A stretch of 64,000 nt of DNA from Paraburkholderia bryophila (lineage in GTDB: Bacteria > Pseudomonadota > Gammaproteobacteria > Burkholderiales > Burkholderiaceae): NCBI RefSeq assembly GCF_003269035.1, contig NZ_QLTK01000005.1, positions 1-64,000 on the forward strand, in the 5' to 3' direction. Numbering within the stretch: position 1 is the first letter of the stretch; the number at the start of each line of letters is the position of its first letter. The notes under the pieces were generated by a model. It saw only the letters and a list, made by a program, of their open reading frames with translations, made no database searches and was not told the DNA's origin. The position numbers were made by a program, and so were the translations under genes. Shown one piece after another: positions 16,127-25,374 of this stretch.

Positions 16127-16657
16127 TCAGTGATGCGCACGCGAAGCCCTCGTGTGCGCCGCCTTTTTCGCGGCCGTCGAGCGTCCCGCCGCACCCTTCG
16201 TCGCCGCGGCCTTTTTGGCCGCCGCAGAACGGCTGGCTGCCGGTTGTTTAGCCGCCGCCGACCTCGTCTGCTTCGACAACGCCGTACGCGATGCGCCCGT
16301 GCTCCCTTCCCGCTTCAGCGCATTGGTGGACGCGCGCGAGCGCTTCGCCGTCGACTCCGCGCTCTTCTTCGCGCTCTTCTTCGCGCTGCTCCTGTGCTGG
16401 CCGGCGGCGTTATCCGTGGCGGCTTTCTTGCGCGTCGCCTCGCTCGCCGTGCCCTTCTTCGGCGATTTCACGGCGACGCCGGCACGGCGCGCTTCCGACA
16501 GGCCGATCGCGATCGCCTGTCTGGCCGACCTGACGCCGTGCTTGCCGGCGCGCACCCTGTCGATCTGTTCCTTGACGAATTCCCCGGCCTGGGTGCTCGA
16601 CGCCTTGCCGGCGCGTTTGTCGGCCGCGGCGCGCTTGAGGGTTTTCTGTCCAGGCAT
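16127..16657 (-). CDS. basic histone H1-like protein with DUF6496-type N-terminus
   Basis: This 176-residue protein has two parts. The first 70 residues (KRAAADKRAGKASSTQAG, FVKEQIDRVRAGKHGVRSARQAIAIGLSEARRAGV) match the short DUF6496-like domain. The rest is a low-complexity Ala/Lys/Ser/Arg tail with AAKKAA-type repeats, like eukaryotic H1 tails and bacterial nucleoid proteins. It probably binds nucleic acid through charge. The ATG at 16657 has GGAGG six bases upstream. It is monocistronic and converges with the transaminase gene. Confidence 0.78.
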   Translation of the reverse strand: MPGQKTLKRAAADKRAGKASSTQAGEFVKEQIDRVRAGKHGVRSARQAIAIGLSEARRAGVAVKSPKKGTASEATRKKAATDNAAGQHRSSAKKSAKKSAESTAKRSRASTNALKREGSTGASRTALSKQTRSAAAKQPAASRSAAAKKAAATKGAAGRSTAAKKAAHTRASRAHH

Positions 16658-16836
16658 GACGGTCCTCCGGTTGATGGTGACCTTTGTCACGCAGCAACGG
16701 CCGTGCCGCAAGCGTGGCTGCCCTGAATCGTCGAGAATCGCGATGAAAGTTGCCCGCCAGGGCTCGCGCCGGCCAGACGGACGGCGTATGGTGTCAGCAA
16801 GGGTCGGCGCCGTGGTCCGGCCCACGGGAGACGCTC

Positions 16837-17088
16837 ATGAAGATACCGACCGTTCGTGCTGGCGCGCATATCGAAGGCGTGCATTGGATCGCCGAATACG
16901 CGGAAGACGTTCACGAGATCCGTGTGTTTCGAGAGGGGCAGGAGGTGGACGTGCATAACGCCCCGTCCACCCTGTTCGGCGACGAAGAAAATGCGGGCTC
17001 CAAAAGCACCGCGGATCACCGCGCGGTCGAAGCCGCCGTGCTCGCTTATCTGAAACGTTTCGTGATCGAGCACGACGCCGAAGAGTAA
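16837..17088 (+). CDS. small conserved hypothetical protein (83 residues)
   Basis: The ATG at 16837 is preceded by GGGAG. The acidic protein begins MKIPTVRAGAHIEGVHWIAEYAE and has a beta-rich pattern ending in a helical segment AVEAAVLAYLKRFVIEHDAEE. No signal peptide, membrane segment or known catalytic motif is visible. Third-position GC is high and it is translated away from the histone-like gene, so it is probably real. The function is unknown. Confidence 0.65.
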   Translation: MKIPTVRAGAHIEGVHWIAEYAEDVHEIRVFREGQEVDVHNAPSTLFGDEENAGSKSTADHRAVEAAVLAYLKRFVIEHDAEE

Positions 17089-17116
17089 CGGCGTATCACT
17101 GTCGCCACCATCGGCC

Positions 17117-18325
17117 TCAATCGGCGGGCCGCAGCTTCTTGACCTCCGCATCCGACGGCTGAACGCTCGCGCCGTCGATATACCGGTACGACGTCATCAC
17201 GCCCTTGCCGTCCTTCAGACCGGTCACGCCGACATAGGCGCCCATGGTCGACTGATTGTCCTGCGCGCGATAGGTGATCGGCCCGAACGGCGTGTCCACG
17301 CCGAGTCCCTTGAACGCGGCGGCGAGTTTATCCGGATCGACGGAACCAGCTTTCTTGATGCCGTCGGCAATCGACATCAGCGCCGAATACCCGACCACCG
17401 AACCCAGCCGCGGATAGTCGTGATATTTGGCCTGATACGCGTCGACGAACTTCTTGTTGGCCGCCGTATCGATCGAATACCACGGGTAGCCGGTCACGAT
17501 CCAGCCGGTCGGCGCTTCCGCGCCCAACGGGTCCAGATAGTCCGGCTCGCCCGTCAGTAACGACACCACGCTGCGATCCTTGAAGAGTCCGCGCGTATTT
17601 CCCTCGCGCACGAACTTGCCGAGATCGGCGCCGAACAGCACGTTGAAGATCGCATCCGGCTTCGCGTCGGCAATCGCCTGGGTGACCGCGCCCGCGTCGA
17701 CGTTGCCAAGCGGTGTGGCCTGTTCGACCACGAACTGTACGTCAGGTTGCGCCGCCGTCAGTAGCTTCTTGAAGGTCGCCACCGCCGACTGACCGTACTC
17801 GTAGTTCGGATACACCAGCGCCCAGCGCTTTTTCTTCAGCTTGGCCGCTTCCGGCACCAGCATCGCCACCTGCATATACGTGGAAGGACGCAGACGGTAC
17901 GTGTATTTGTTGCCGTCGGCCCAGACGATCTTGTCGGTCAGCGGTTCGGCGGCGAGGAAGAAAATCTTCTTCTGCTTCGCGAAGTCGGTCAACGCAAGAC
18001 CGGTGTTCGACAGGAAACCGCCGAACAGCAACTGCACCTGCTCGCGCGCGATCAGTTCCTGCGCCACGCGAATCGTGTCGCCCGGGTTGCCGTTGTCGTC
18101 GCGCGAGACGACTTCGAGTTGTTTGCCGAGCACACCGCCCGCCGCATTCACCTGGTCGAGCGCGAGATTCCAGCCGTTTTTGTAAGGCCCGAGAAAGGCG
18201 GGTTGCGCCTTGTAGCTGTTGATTTCACCGATCTTGATCGTCTGCTGGGCGCTCGCGCTCAGCGCGGCGAGCGACAGCAGCGTCGGCACCATGAGGCGAG
18301 AGAGGAATCCTGCGCGCGTGGTCAT
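17117..18325 (-). CDS. ABC transporter substrate-binding protein, branched-chain amino acid (LIV) type
   Basis: This 402-residue periplasmic protein starts with a signal peptide (MTTRAGFLSRLMVPTLLSLA...SASA, cleavage likely after residue 26). It then shows the Peripla_BP_6 fold: IKIGEINSYKAQPAFLGPYKNGWNLALDQVN and ELIAREQVQLLFGGFLSN. The ATG at 18325 has GGAGA upstream. It is the last gene of the long operon, 78 bases after the molybdenum hydroxylase. The permease and ATPases lie upstream in the same operon. LIV-type binding proteins often take aromatic or heterocyclic carboxylates, so nicotinate or a relative is a plausible ligand. Confidence 0.9.
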   Translation of the reverse strand: MTTRAGFLSRLMVPTLLSLAALSASAQQTIKIGEINSYKAQPAFLGPYKNGWNLALDQVNAAGGVLGKQLEVVSRDDNGNPGDTIRVAQELIAREQVQLLFGGFLSNTGLALTDFAKQKKIFFLAAEPLTDKIVWADGNKYTYRLRPSTYMQVAMLVPEAAKLKKKRWALVYPNYEYGQSAVATFKKLLTAAQPDVQFVVEQATPLGNVDAGAVTQAIADAKPDAIFNVLFGADLGKFVREGNTRGLFKDRSVVSLLTGEPDYLDPLGAEAPTGWIVTGYPWYSIDTAANKKFVDAYQAKYHDYPRLGSVVGYSALMSIADGIKKAGSVDPDKLAAAFKGLGVDTPFGPITYRAQDNQSTMGAYVGVTGLKDGKGVMTSYRYIDGASVQPSDAEVKKLRPAD

Positions 18326-18403
18326 GCGTTTCTCCGTTATCAAAAGGATTGCGGGAATACGGGTCGTTGTTATCAATCGTTCAAGCCGGCATCGAGCAGG
18401 CAT

Positions 18404-21400
18404 TCACTCGACCGGCGGCGTCGCGCGAATGCGTGCGACGCTCGTCGTCAGGTCCTGCCAGGCCGGTTTGCCACCGGCGAATTGCTGCCGCAGATACGAC
18501 ACGAGGTCGGCCACCTGGGCGTCGTTGAAACTGTCGCGGTAAGCCGGCATCGTACCGAGTTCGGGCCGTGCAGGCGAGCCGATGCCGTCGAGAATCACGC
18601 GAATCAGATTATCAGGCGTTGCGCTGTGCAGATTCGTGTTAAGCGCAAGCGAAGGATGCGCGCCGAACAGTTGCGGGCCGCTGCCGCTGTGATGGCACGC
18701 GGCGCAGGCGCCGTCGAAGAGCCGTGCGCCCAGCCCCACGGGCGCGCCGGTGATCGCGCTGGCCTGTTCGTATTGACGCGCCAGCGCGCCCGGATCGGCG
18801 TTCGGTTCCAACGGATTGAGCGACGCCAGGTAGGTGGCCATCGCGCGAATATCGCTGTCGGGCAGCGCCGCCAGATCGCCGACGACCGGCGCCATCGGCC
18901 CCGCCGCGACACCGTGCAGCGGCGCATGACCGTAGCGCAAATAGCTGAACAACTCGTCTTCGCTCCACGGCACCGGCGCGTTCGAGAGCGTCGATAGCGC
19001 GGGCGCTTCCCAACCTTCGGCGATACCGCCGCCCATGAACGCAGCGCCGCTTTTCTCGGCGCCGAATGCGTTACGCGGCGTATGACAGGCGCTGCAATGG
19101 CCGAGTCCGTTGACGAGATACGCGCCGCGATTCCATTGCGCGCTTTGCGTCGCGCTCGCGGTGAGAGTCGTGCGACCGAGAAACAACGCGTTCCATGCGC
19201 TCATGAGCGGACGCACGCTGAACGGATACGGCAGTTTCGTTTCCGGCGGACGCGAGCGGACCGGCGTTTGTGCCATCAGGTAAGCGTAAAGCGCTTTGAG
19301 ATCGTCGTCGGAGGTGTTCTGGAACGAGGTGTACGGAAACACCGGATAGAGCCGGTGACCGTCGCCGCTGATGCCTTGCCGCATCGCGCGCACGAACGCC
19401 TCCAGCGACCAGTTGCCGATCCCCGTCTGACCGTCGGGCGTGAGGTTGGTGCTGTAGACCGTGCCGAACGGCGTATCGAGCGGTTTGCCGCCGGCATTCG
19501 GCACGCCGTTGTGCGCGGTGTGGCACACCGCGCAATTGCCGAGCGCGGCAAGCAGTTTGCCGCGCGCCACGAGTTCGGGCGCGAACGCGCTCGCGAGCGG
19601 CGGCGCGATCGGTGCAATGGCGGACGGCACGAGCGACAACGCGCCGAGCCAGCCAGCCGCGCCCGCCGCGAATGCGCCGAGAAAGCCCAGCCGCCAGCGC
19701 TTTTTCTTGCGCGCGCGGGCGGCTTCGGCTTGCGCATCGGCGAGCGCCGCGCGGATCGTCTCGGGCGTGAACGGCGGCCGGCGAAAGCGCACGCCCGTCG
19801 CGTCGTACAGCGCGTTGGCAATCGCCGCCGCGCCGGGCAGCGACGCGGATTCGCCCGCGCCCATCGGCGGCTCGCCGTGACGCGGCATCATCACCACGTC
19901 GATCACCGGCACTTCACGAAACGTCAGAATCGGATATGCGCCCCACTCCTGGCTCGTCACCGCGTTCTCGCCGAACGTCACGCGTTCTTTCAACGCACGG
20001 CTGGTCGCCTGGATCACGTTGCCGTGGATCTGATGCCGCACGCCGTCCGGATTGACCATCGTGCCGGTATCCTGGCCGACCACCACGCGCGTCACCGCGA
20101 GTTCGCCGCTCTTGCGATTGACTTCGATGTCGGCGACCCACGCGGACCACGCCGCGCCGAAGCCGGGGAATTTGCTGTGCACGTAGCGGGCGTAAGCGAA
20201 ACCGCGGCCTCGGGCGATGTCGCCTTGCTGCTGGGTTGCCGTATTTTCAGCGGGGTTTTCAGACCCGTTGCGCGGTTCCCAAGCCGCTTTTTCGGCCACC
20301 GCTTTGACCAGATCGATCGCGCGCGGATCGGTGAGATGCTGCAACCGGAACGCGACCGGATCGACGCCCGCCTGCTCCGCGAGTTCGTCGATAAAAGACT
20401 CATGCGCGAACGTATTCGGCAACGCGGACACACCGCGTAGCCACGACGCGCGTACGATCGGCGCCATGTCGTCGCAGACAATCCGCATGGCGCGATAGTC
20501 GTACGGCGGCACGGCCGTGCGGTCGCCCATTTCGAACACCTGCGGCTGCGCGGAGATCGTGCCGGTCAGCAGCAGCGCCAACGTGGGCGCGTCGTTCGAC
20601 GGATAACGCGTCGCGAAGTCGTACGCCGCCAATTCGCCCTGCGCGTCCAGCGCGCCGCGCACATCCATCAATTGCGCGGCGCCCTTCGGCTCCCACGCAT
20701 GCTCGTCTTCGCGCGATAGTTGCACGCGCACCGGACTGCCGGTGGCGCGCGAGAGCAAGGCCGCGTCGGCGGCGACGTCGTCCGCGCAATTACGGCCGTA
20801 GCAACCGGCCGCCTCCATGCGCACGATCTCGATGTGCGCTTCGTCCATGGCCATCAGCAACGCGAGATCGGCACGCAGCGAATGCGGATTCTGCGTGCCC
20901 GACCACACCTTCAGCGCGCCCTCGCGATAGTCGGCCACCGCGCACGACGGACCAATCGATGCATGCATCTGAAACGGCCAGACATAGGTGCGTTCCAGCA
21001 CGCGAGCCGGGTCTTGCGCGAGTGCGCCATCCACATCGCCTTCAATCACCAGATCGCGCCGTTTGGCCGGATTCGCGCGCAGCGCGGCTTCCACCTGCTC
21101 GCTGGTGTCGAGCGGCGGCAAGCCTTCCACGGCTTTCCAGCGCACGTCGAGCCGCTTCACCGCTTGCTGCGCGACTTCCTCGCGCTCCGCCACGATGCCG
21201 ACGAAGTCGCGAATCACCACCACCTTGACGATGCCCGGCAAATCGCCGAGCGACTGCTCGTCGACCCGCAGCAGGCTATTGCCCATGAAGTCGCCCTGCG
21301 CGATGCCCGCATACGGCGGACGCACCACTCGGCCGTGCAACATGCCCGGCAGACGCACGTCATGCACGAAACTCAATTCGCCAGTGGCCTTCGCGGGAAT

Positions 21401-22036
21401 ATCGACGCGCGGTGTGCTCTTGCCGACGATCCTGTAGGCGTCGGGGGATTTCAACGACACGTCGGTGGCAAGTTGCAGCTCGACGCGTTTGCCGACGACC
21501 AGGTCGGCGTAGCTCACGCAGCCTTTTGCTCTGGCGTCGTCACCGCGCTGAAAGACCACGCCGTCGCGCACATCGAGCTGCGCCGCGTCGACGTTCAAAC
21601 GTTCGGCCGCTTCTTTCAACAGATAGTGCCGCGCCTGCGCCGCCGCCTGCCGCAACGGCACGGCGGAAATCTGAATCGTGGCGCTGGCAATCGTCGGCCC
21701 CTGATTCGGCGCTTCGCCCGTATGACCGAGCACGATCGACACGCGCGTCAACGGCACATCCAGTTCTTCCGCCACGATCTGCGCGAGCGCCGTACCGATG
21801 CCGGTGCCCAGGTCCACGTGCCCGTTAAACGCGACGACGCTGCCGTCGTCGCGCACCACGACGAACATATGCGCCTGGGTGGGCACGAACGACGAACGCG
21901 AACCCGGCTGACCGATGGCCGCCTTCACCGGCGCCAGCGGCGGCCGCGCGACGATCAGCACACTGCGCGCGTCATACAACTGCTGGCGCGAAGGCGGCGG
22001 GGCGCGTCGATCGACGCTGAAGTCCGGTCCGGTCAC
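18404..22036 (-). CDS. NicB-like molybdopterin hydroxylase large subunit fused to three cytochrome c domains
   Basis: This 1210-residue protein combines a xanthine-dehydrogenase/isoquinoline-oxidoreductase type molybdopterin domain (about residues 30-760, with the active-site Glu in PMGAGES) and a C-terminal multihaem region. A hydrophobic segment lies at about 783-806, after a KKKRWR basic patch. Three CxxCH haem motifs follow: C835/C838/H839, C981/C984/H985 and C1111/C1114/H1115. The domain order and length match NicB of nicotinate hydroxylase, which passes electrons from the 2Fe-2S small subunit through cytochrome c to the respiratory chain. The stop of the small subunit overlaps this start by four bases. 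The substrate might be nicotinate or another N-heterocycle. Confidence 0.9.
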   Translation of the reverse strand: MTGPDFSVDRRAPPPSRQQLYDARSVLIVARPPLAPVKAAIGQPGSRSSFVPTQAHMFVVVRDDGSVVAFNGHVDLGTGIGTALAQIVAEELDVPLTRVSIVLGHTGEAPNQGPTIASATIQISAVPLRQAAAQARHYLLKEAAERLNVDAAQLDVRDGVVFQRGDDARAKGCVSYADLVVGKRVELQLATDVSLKSPDAYRIVGKSTPRVDIPAKATGELSFVHDVRLPGMLHGRVVRPPYAGIAQGDFMGNSLLRVDEQSLGDLPGIVKVVVIRDFVGIVAEREEVAQQAVKRLDVRWKAVEGLPPLDTSEQVEAALRANPAKRRDLVIEGDVDGALAQDPARVLERTYVWPFQMHASIGPSCAVADYREGALKVWSGTQNPHSLRADLALLMAMDEAHIEIVRMEAAGCYGRNCADDVAADAALLSRATGSPVRVQLSREDEHAWEPKGAAQLMDVRGALDAQGELAAYDFATRYPSNDAPTLALLLTGTISAQPQVFEMGDRTAVPPYDYRAMRIVCDDMAPIVRASWLRGVSALPNTFAHESFIDELAEQAGVDPVAFRLQHLTDPRAIDLVKAVAEKAAWEPRNGSENPAENTATQQQGDIARGRGFAYARYVHSKFPGFGAAWSAWVADIEVNRKSGELAVTRVVVGQDTGTMVNPDGVRHQIHGNVIQATSRALKERVTFGENAVTSQEWGAYPILTFREVPVIDVVMMPRHGEPPMGAGESASLPGAAAIANALYDATGVRFRRPPFTPETIRAALADAQAEAARARKKKRWRLGFLGAFAAGAAGWLGALSLVPSAIAPIAPPLASAFAPELVARGKLLAALGNCAVCHTAHNGVPNAGGKPLDTPFGTVYSTNLTPDGQTGIGNWSLEAFVRAMRQGISGDGHRLYPVFPYTSFQNTSDDDLKALYAYLMAQTPVRSRPPETKLPYPFSVRPLMSAWNALFLGRTTLTASATQSAQWNRGAYLVNGLGHCSACHTPRNAFGAEKSGAAFMGGGIAEGWEAPALSTLSNAPVPWSEDELFSYLRYGHAPLHGVAAGPMAPVVGDLAALPDSDIRAMATYLASLNPLEPNADPGALARQYEQASAITGAPVGLGARLFDGACAACHHSGSGPQLFGAHPSLALNTNLHSATPDNLIRVILDGIGSPARPELGTMPAYRDSFNDAQVADLVSYLRQQFAGGKPAWQDLTTSVARIRATPPVE

Positions 22037-22575
22037 GTGCGTACGCCCTCATGCACGGCCGATTGCGCGGCGGGCAGTGCGGCGGCCTGCGCGGCGGCCT
22101 GCGCGGCCAGCAACTCGGCGGCGCGCTGCACCGCGCGCACGATCTCGACATGCGTGCCGCAGCGGCACAGATTGCGCGACAGTTCGCGGCGAATCGTCTC
22201 GACACCCGGATGCGGATCGCGATCGAGCAAGGCCTTGGCCGTCATGATCATGCCGTTGAGGCAATAGCCGCACTGCGCGGCCTGTTCTTCGATAAACGCC
22301 TGCTGCACGGGGTGCAGCGCCGTCCGTGTGCCGAGTCCTTCGAGCGTGGTGATTTCGCGGCCTGACGCGACCTTCGCGGTAGTGACACAAGCCCGCGTCG
22401 GCACGCCGTCGAGCAGGACCGTGCAGGCGCCGCATTCACCGAGACCGCAGCCGAATTTCGGCCCGTTCAGCGCCAGGTCGTTGCGCAGCAGGTACAACAA
22501 CGGCGTGTCCACCGCGGCGGCGACGAGATGCGTCGCGCCGTTCACGTGCAGCGTCAGCGGCGTGTGGCGGTTCAT
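22033..22575 (-). CDS. NicA-like (2Fe-2S) small subunit of molybdenum hydroxylase
   Basis: This 180-residue electron-transfer subunit has two 2Fe-2S sites. The plant-ferredoxin-like one uses C43, C48, C51 and C63 (GCGLGECGACTVLLDG). The second uses C102/C105 (QCGYCLNGMIM) and C137/C139 (CRCGTH). An Ala-rich tail extends beyond residue 155 and is longer than usual. It partners the large subunit whose start overlaps its stop by four bases. Together they would hydroxylate a carbon next to the ring nitrogen using water, feeding electrons to cytochrome c. Confidence 0.92.
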   Translation of the reverse strand: MNRHTPLTLHVNGATHLVAAAVDTPLLYLLRNDLALNGPKFGCGLGECGACTVLLDGVPTRACVTTAKVASGREITTLEGLGTRTALHPVQQAFIEEQAAQCGYCLNGMIMTAKALLDRDPHPGVETIRRELSRNLCRCGTHVEIVRAVQRAAELLAAQAAAQAAALPAAQSAVHEGVRT

Positions 22576-22606
22576 GACCGTGCGGGCCGGGCGGCGCGGC
22601 GCGCGC

Positions 22607-23806
22607 TCACAGCACCACCGGCACTTCAGTGGCCGGCGGCGTGTTGCGGCTGCGCCGGCAACGGATCAAGCCGTCCATCATCACCATGCCGACGCCGGGA
22701 ATATCACCGAGCTGCACGCTTTCCAGCAGCGTGTCGGCCGCCGTGTGTTGGGCGCGGTCCATGAACACCAGATCAGCGGGACGGCCCACTTCGATCAAAC
22801 CCTGGCGCAGATTGCGCTGCCGCGCGGTGTTGCCGGTCGCGAAGCAGAAGGCGATTTCAGCGGGCACGTCCGCGAGACTCGAAATCAGCGCGATCATCCG
22901 CAGAATGCCGAGCGGTTGCACACCGGAGCCAGCCGGACTATCGGTGCCGAGAATAATGCGGTGCGGACACTTCAATTCGATTGCATGACGCGCGGTCAGC
23001 AATGCGATCCGTTCGTTGCCGTTGTGGACGATCTCCAGTGCGCGGCTCGATTGCTCGCACAAATCGCACACGTGCCGGTAGGACAGCGACGTGTGTCCGC
23101 CGTTGACGTGGCCGATCACGTCGGCGTCGGCCGCGAGCACCACGTCACGATCGATCAATCCCGAGCCCGGAATCGACGGACCGCCTGTATGAATCGTGCT
23201 TTGAATGCCGTACTTGCGTGCCCACGCGACCATCTGCGCGGCTTCCTCGCCACCCTTCACGCTGCCGAGGCCGACTTCGCCGAGCAGCTTCACGCCCGCT
23301 TCCGAGAGTTCCTTGAAGTCTTCTTCGACCATGCCCTTCTCGATCACCGGCGCGCCCGCCATGACCTTGACGCCGCCGCCGACACCCGCGCCGCGCATAC
23401 CTTCGAACGAGCGTTGCGCGGTGATCGCCAACGCTTTCACGCCGACGATGTCTTTCGGGCGGCCGGGCAAATGCACTTCGCCGGCCGAGATCATGGTCGT
23501 CACGCCGCCGTTGAGATTCGATTCGATCCAGCCCATCTGATTCTGGCGCGGCGTCCAGTCGCCGAATACCGGATGCACGTGCGAGTCGATCAGGCCCGGC
23601 GCGACCGTGGTGCCTTTGCAATCGACGGTGGTCCGCGCGCCTTCGAGGTCGCAGTCTTTTTCCCGGCCAATCGCGACGATCACGCCGTCGTCGATCACCA
23701 GCGTGTCCGCGTCGAGAATCGGCCGATCGATGTCGCCGGATAGCAACAGCCCGATGTTCGTTACCGCGACCTTGCCCGACAAGCCTGTCAACGTCTCTGC
23801 TGCCAT
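22607..23806 (-). CDS. enamidase-like metal-dependent amidohydrolase
   Basis: This 399-residue member of the amidohydrolase superfamily has the HxH metal pair H76/H78 in LIDSHVHPV, a later HTGG, GHVNGGHT and a GTDSPAGSG segment. Stretches such as GGVTTMISAG, FPGRPKD-like LPGRPKD and the SRNTPPA near the C-terminus match enamidase of Eubacterium barkeri. That enzyme opens 1,4,5,6-tetrahydro-6-oxonicotinate to 2-formylglutarate and ammonia. AAGGAG precedes the ATG at 23806. It sits between the ABC ATPase and the hydroxylase genes. The same operon carries a 6-hydroxynicotinate-reductase-like gene, which supports this reading strongly. Confidence 0.85.
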   Translation of the reverse strand: MAAETLTGLSGKVAVTNIGLLLSGDIDRPILDADTLVIDDGVIVAIGREKDCDLEGARTTVDCKGTTVAPGLIDSHVHPVFGDWTPRQNQMGWIESNLNGGVTTMISAGEVHLPGRPKDIVGVKALAITAQRSFEGMRGAGVGGGVKVMAGAPVIEKGMVEEDFKELSEAGVKLLGEVGLGSVKGGEEAAQMVAWARKYGIQSTIHTGGPSIPGSGLIDRDVVLAADADVIGHVNGGHTSLSYRHVCDLCEQSSRALEIVHNGNERIALLTARHAIELKCPHRIILGTDSPAGSGVQPLGILRMIALISSLADVPAEIAFCFATGNTARQRNLRQGLIEVGRPADLVFMDRAQHTAADTLLESVQLGDIPGVGMVMMDGLIRCRRSRNTPPATEVPVVL

Positions 23807-23854
23807 CTGCCTCTCCTTTCGCAACGACTGCCGAGGGAATCACACACTCACGCA

Positions 23855-24568
23855 TCACACGCTCAAGTAAGCCCGCCTCACGGTCTCGTTCTGCGCCAGC
23901 TCGCCGATCGTGCCGCTAAAACGGATCTGCCCTTTTTCAAGCACATATGCGCGGTCGCTGACCAGTTCGGCGAAATGCAGGTTCTGTTCCGACAACAGAA
24001 TCGACAACCCTTCGCGCTTGAGTTCGAGAATCATGTTCGCCATCTGTTCGACGATGACCGGCGCGACGCCTTCGGAGGGCTCGTCGAGCAAGACCAGATA
24101 CGGATTGCCCATCAGGGTGCGCGACACGGTCAGCATCTGCTGCTCGCCGCCGCTCATCTGACCGCCCGGACGGCGCGGCATTTCGCCGAGATTGGGAAAC
24201 AGGCGAAACAGTTTTTCCGGCGTCCATTGCGGCGCGCCTTCGCGCGGCGGCTGGCGGCCCGTGGCCAGGTTCTCCATCACCGTCAGATCGGCGAACACGC
24301 GACGGTCCTCGGGAACGAAACCCATGCCCATGCGAGCGATCTTGTACGACGGCAACGCGGAGATGTTCTGGCCGCGAAACGTGACCTCCCCCTGGCGACG
24401 CGGCAGCAGCCCCATGACCGCTTTCATCGTGGTCGATTTACCGGCGCCGTTGCGACCCATCAGCGCGACGACTTCGCCGCGGCGAACCTCGATACCGACG
24501 TCGAACAGGATATGCGCGCGACCGTAGAACGCGTTGAGGCCGGACACTTTCAGCATCGGCTCGCTCAT
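23855..24568 (-). CDS. LivF-type ABC transporter ATPase
   Basis: This 237-residue ATP-binding subunit is cytoplasmic and drives the LIV-type importer. Walker A is GRNGAGKST, the signature is QMSGGEQQML and Walker B is YLVLLDEPSEG. Its ATG overlaps the stop of the preceding ATPase gene by four bases. It lacks the longer C-terminal extension of LivG, consistent with the LivF partner. Confidence 0.93.
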   Translation of the reverse strand: MSEPMLKVSGLNAFYGRAHILFDVGIEVRRGEVVALMGRNGAGKSTTMKAVMGLLPRRQGEVTFRGQNISALPSYKIARMGMGFVPEDRRVFADLTVMENLATGRQPPREGAPQWTPEKLFRLFPNLGEMPRRPGGQMSGGEQQMLTVSRTLMGNPYLVLLDEPSEGVAPVIVEQMANMILELKREGLSILLSEQNLHFAELVSDRAYVLEKGQIRFSGTIGELAQNETVRRAYLSV

Positions 24569-25374
24569 TGCAGCGCTCCTTGTCCTGCCTGGCCGCCCGC
24601 TGTTTCATGCAAGGGCGCACGCGGCTGGAACGTTTTGCCAGTGCCGAAATAGACTTCCTGCACGCGGGTGTCGTTGCGAATCGTGTCGGCGTCGCCCTCG
24701 GCGATCAGCTTGCCGCGTGCGAGCACGATCATGCGGTCGGCGTAGGCGAACACCACGTCCATGCTGTGCTCGGTGAACAGCACGCCGATCTTGTGTTCGA
24801 CGACGAGGCGTTTGGTGAGAGCCATCAACTCGTTGCGCTCCTTCGGCGCCATGCCGGCAGTGGGTTCGTCCATCAGCAGCAACCGGGGACGGTTGGCGAG
24901 CGCAATCGCGAGCTCGACGCGCTTCACGTCGCCATACGCGAGCACGCCGCAGGCGCGCTGAGCGTCCGCCGCCATGCCGACCTGGTCGAGCAGCGCGAGC
25001 GCTTCGTCGGCATAGCGCGTGCTCGCGGGTCTCCACAGGCCGAAGGTCTTGCGCTCGCGCGAGACCAGCGCCATCTGCACATTTTCCAGCACGGTCATCG
25101 AATTGAAGGTCGCGGCAATCTGAAACGTGCGCCCCACGCCCAGACGCCAGATGTCGCGCGGCCGCATGCCGACCAGTTCCTGGCCGTCGAGCCGGATCGA
25201 TCCGGAAGAAGGCGGCAACTGGCCGTTGACCATGTTGAAGCAGGTGGATTTGCCGGCGCCGTTCGGGCCGAGCAGAGCCAGCAGTTGGCCGGCTTCGAGA
25301 TCGAAGGAAACATCGTCGACCGCCTTCAGACCGCCGAACGATTTGCAGAGACCGGAGACGCGCAGCAAGCTCAT
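24565..25374 (-). CDS. LivG-type ABC transporter ATPase
   Basis: This 269-residue ATPase has Walker A GPNGAGKST, a LivG-type insertion (FGLWRPASTRYADEALALLDQVG), the AYGDVKRVELAIAL signature (degenerate LSxGQ) and Walker B LLLMDEPTAG. A C-terminal extension of about 20 residues (TFQPRAPLHETAG) is not usual for the family. The open frame continues far upstream inside the permease gene, but the true start is ATG 25374, which overlaps the permease stop by four bases. Confidence 0.92.
   Translation of the reverse strand: MSLLRVSGLCKSFGGLKAVDDVSFDLEAGQLLALLGPNGAGKSTCFNMVNGQLPPSSGSIRLDGQELVGMRPRDIWRLGVGRTFQIAATFNSMTVLENVQMALVSRERKTFGLWRPASTRYADEALALLDQVGMAADAQRACGVLAYGDVKRVELAIALANRPRLLLMDEPTAGMAPKERNELMALTKRLVVEHKIGVLFTEHSMDVVFAYADRMIVLARGKLIAEGDADTIRNDTRVQEVYFGTGKTFQPRAPLHETAGGQAGQGALQ

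Noticed and set aside
19082..22267. Two long plus-strand frames (452 and 515 residues) opposite the hydroxylase large subunit
   Set aside because: They are antisense shadows typical of high-GC coding, rich in Arg/Ala/His with no recognisable motif, opposite a gene with clear domains and haem sites.
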